Shown piece after piece: positions 5,277 to 5,887 of a stretch of DNA of 5,887 bases. The translations under genes were made by a program, and so were the position numbers. The stretch covers positions 1-5,887 of the forward strand of contig JAEXUU010000329.1 in assembly GCA_023452965.1 (NCBI GenBank). The letters run 5' to 3'. Numbering within the stretch: position 1 is the first letter of the stretch; each line of letters opens with the position of its first letter. The notes below the pieces were generated by a model. That model made no database searches. It saw nothing but the letters and a program-made list of their open reading frames with translations, and was not told where the DNA came from. The DNA comes from Pseudomonadota bacterium (lineage in GTDB: Bacteria; Pseudomonadota; Alphaproteobacteria; Rhizobiales; Beijerinckiaceae).

Positions 5277-5887
5277 ATGAAAGGTTTCGTTCGCTTCATC
5301 GCCGCCGCGGCACTCACTGCCATCGGCGCCACCGGTGCCCTGGCGCAGGCCAAGGAATGGAAAGAGGTCAGGATCGGCACGGAAGGCGCCTATCCGCCCT
5401 ACAACAACCTCAATGCCAAGAAGGAGCTCGAGGGCTTCGAGATCGATTACGGCAACCTGCTCTGCGAGAAGATGAAGGTGAAGTGCACCTGGGTCGTGCA
5501 GGACTGGGACGGCATCATTCCGGCGCTGCAGGCCAACAAATACGACATCATCATCGCCGGCATGAACGCCACCGAAGAGCGCAAGAAGCAGGTCGACTTC
5601 ACCTCGCCCTACAGCAAGACCCCGATCTGGATGGTCGGGCCGAAGGCGACGACCTCGACCGACATCTCCCCCGCCGCCCTGAAGGGCAAGGCGATCGGCG
5701 CGCAGGGCTCGACGATCCACGCGAACTTCTTCGAGAAGTTCTACAAGGACTCGACCGCGCGGCTCTATCCGACCCAGGAAGAGGCCAATCTCGACCTGCT
5801 GAACGGCCGCCTCGACTACATCGTCGCCGACGCGCTGGCGTTGGCCGCCTTCCTTAAGGGCCAGGGCAAGGATTGCTGCAAGAAGAT
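5277..5887 (+). CDS. Polar amino-acid ABC transporter substrate-binding protein (5' part)
   Basis: The first 203 codons of a periplasmic receptor; the gene continues beyond the right edge (usual family length about 260). A Sec signal (MKGFVRFIAAAAL) ends at ALA-QA near residue 23. The rest is SBP_bac_3 type, closest in pattern to HisJ/ArgT. EGAYPPYN (36-43) begins lobe 1, and AGMNATEERKKQVDFTSPY (94-112) holds Arg102, the likely carboxylate-binding arginine. GAQGSTIHANFF (141-152) is the lobe-2 loop, and Asp185 in DYIVADALA matches the acidic residue that holds the ligand amino group. Cys63 and Cys70 are spaced like the HisJ disulfide. The probable ligand is a polar amino acid such as arginine, lysine, ornithine or histidine. 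The start is fixed by AAGGGGAGG, which ends 4 nt upstream. Permease and ATPase genes should follow. Confidence 0.93.
   Translation, partial: MKGFVRFIAAAALTAIGATGALAQAKEWKEVRIGTEGAYPPYNNLNAKKELEGFEIDYGNLLCEKMKVKCTWVVQDWDGIIPALQANKYDIIIAGMNATEERKKQVDFTSPYSKTPIWMVGPKATTSTDISPAALKGKAIGAQGSTIHANFFEKFYKDSTARLYPTQEEANLDLLNGRLDYIVADALALAAFLKGQGKDCCKK

Noticed and set aside
4910..5857. A plus-strand open frame running from the intergenic region into the ABC receptor gene
   Set aside because: It overlaps the ABC receptor in another frame and becomes Arg/His-rich there, the usual sign of an out-of-frame shadow.

Overview
This is a GC-rich chromosomal window with short intergenic gaps. The gene families are typical of soil or plant-associated Alphaproteobacteria of the order Hyphomicrobiales: TRAP and polar amino-acid ABC binding proteins, a ureohydrolase, a DHA1-type MFS permease and a TetR regulator. 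A Bosea- or Rhizobium-like host is an inference from style and gene content, not a proof. I see no tRNA, rRNA, CRISPR array, insertion sequence or phage gene.

Layout, left to right. (1) The first codons of a Tat-exported TRAP-transporter binding protein run off the left edge on the minus strand. (2) A divergent 334-bp gap leads to a 350-residue agmatinase/arginase-family ureohydrolase with all metal ligands in place. (3) A 327-bp gap with two well-formed palindromes, centred 42 bp apart, leads to a 12-helix MFS exporter of the AraJ/YdhP type. (4) A TetR-family repressor lies convergent to the exporter, 12 bp away. (5) The repressor is divergent from a two-gene operon: a 78-residue two-helix membrane protein whose stop overlaps (ATGA) the start of a 233-residue exported protein of unknown function. 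(6) A 489-bp non-coding stretch follows, with three consecutive hairpins just after the operon. (7) The window ends inside the gene for a polar amino-acid ABC transporter binding protein of the HisJ/ArgT type.

How the parts may work together. The clearest regulatory unit is the tetR/operon divergent region. It carries a perfect 10-bp inverted repeat (TAACGAAACG, 3-nt spacer, CGTTTCGTTA), a second degenerate copy 28 bp away, and hexamers TTGATA-N17-TATCAA. Because TATCAA is the reverse complement of TTGATA, the same two hexamers can be read as -35 and -10 on both strands. This predicts one repressor shutting off both its own gene and an uncharacterised membrane-plus-exported protein pair. The MFS gene could also belong to this regulon, but no copy of the operator was seen in front of it. 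The ureohydrolase lies between genes for uptake of carboxylates (TRAP) and polar amino acids (ABC), which fits guanidino-compound or amino-acid catabolism, although nothing here proves they are co-regulated.
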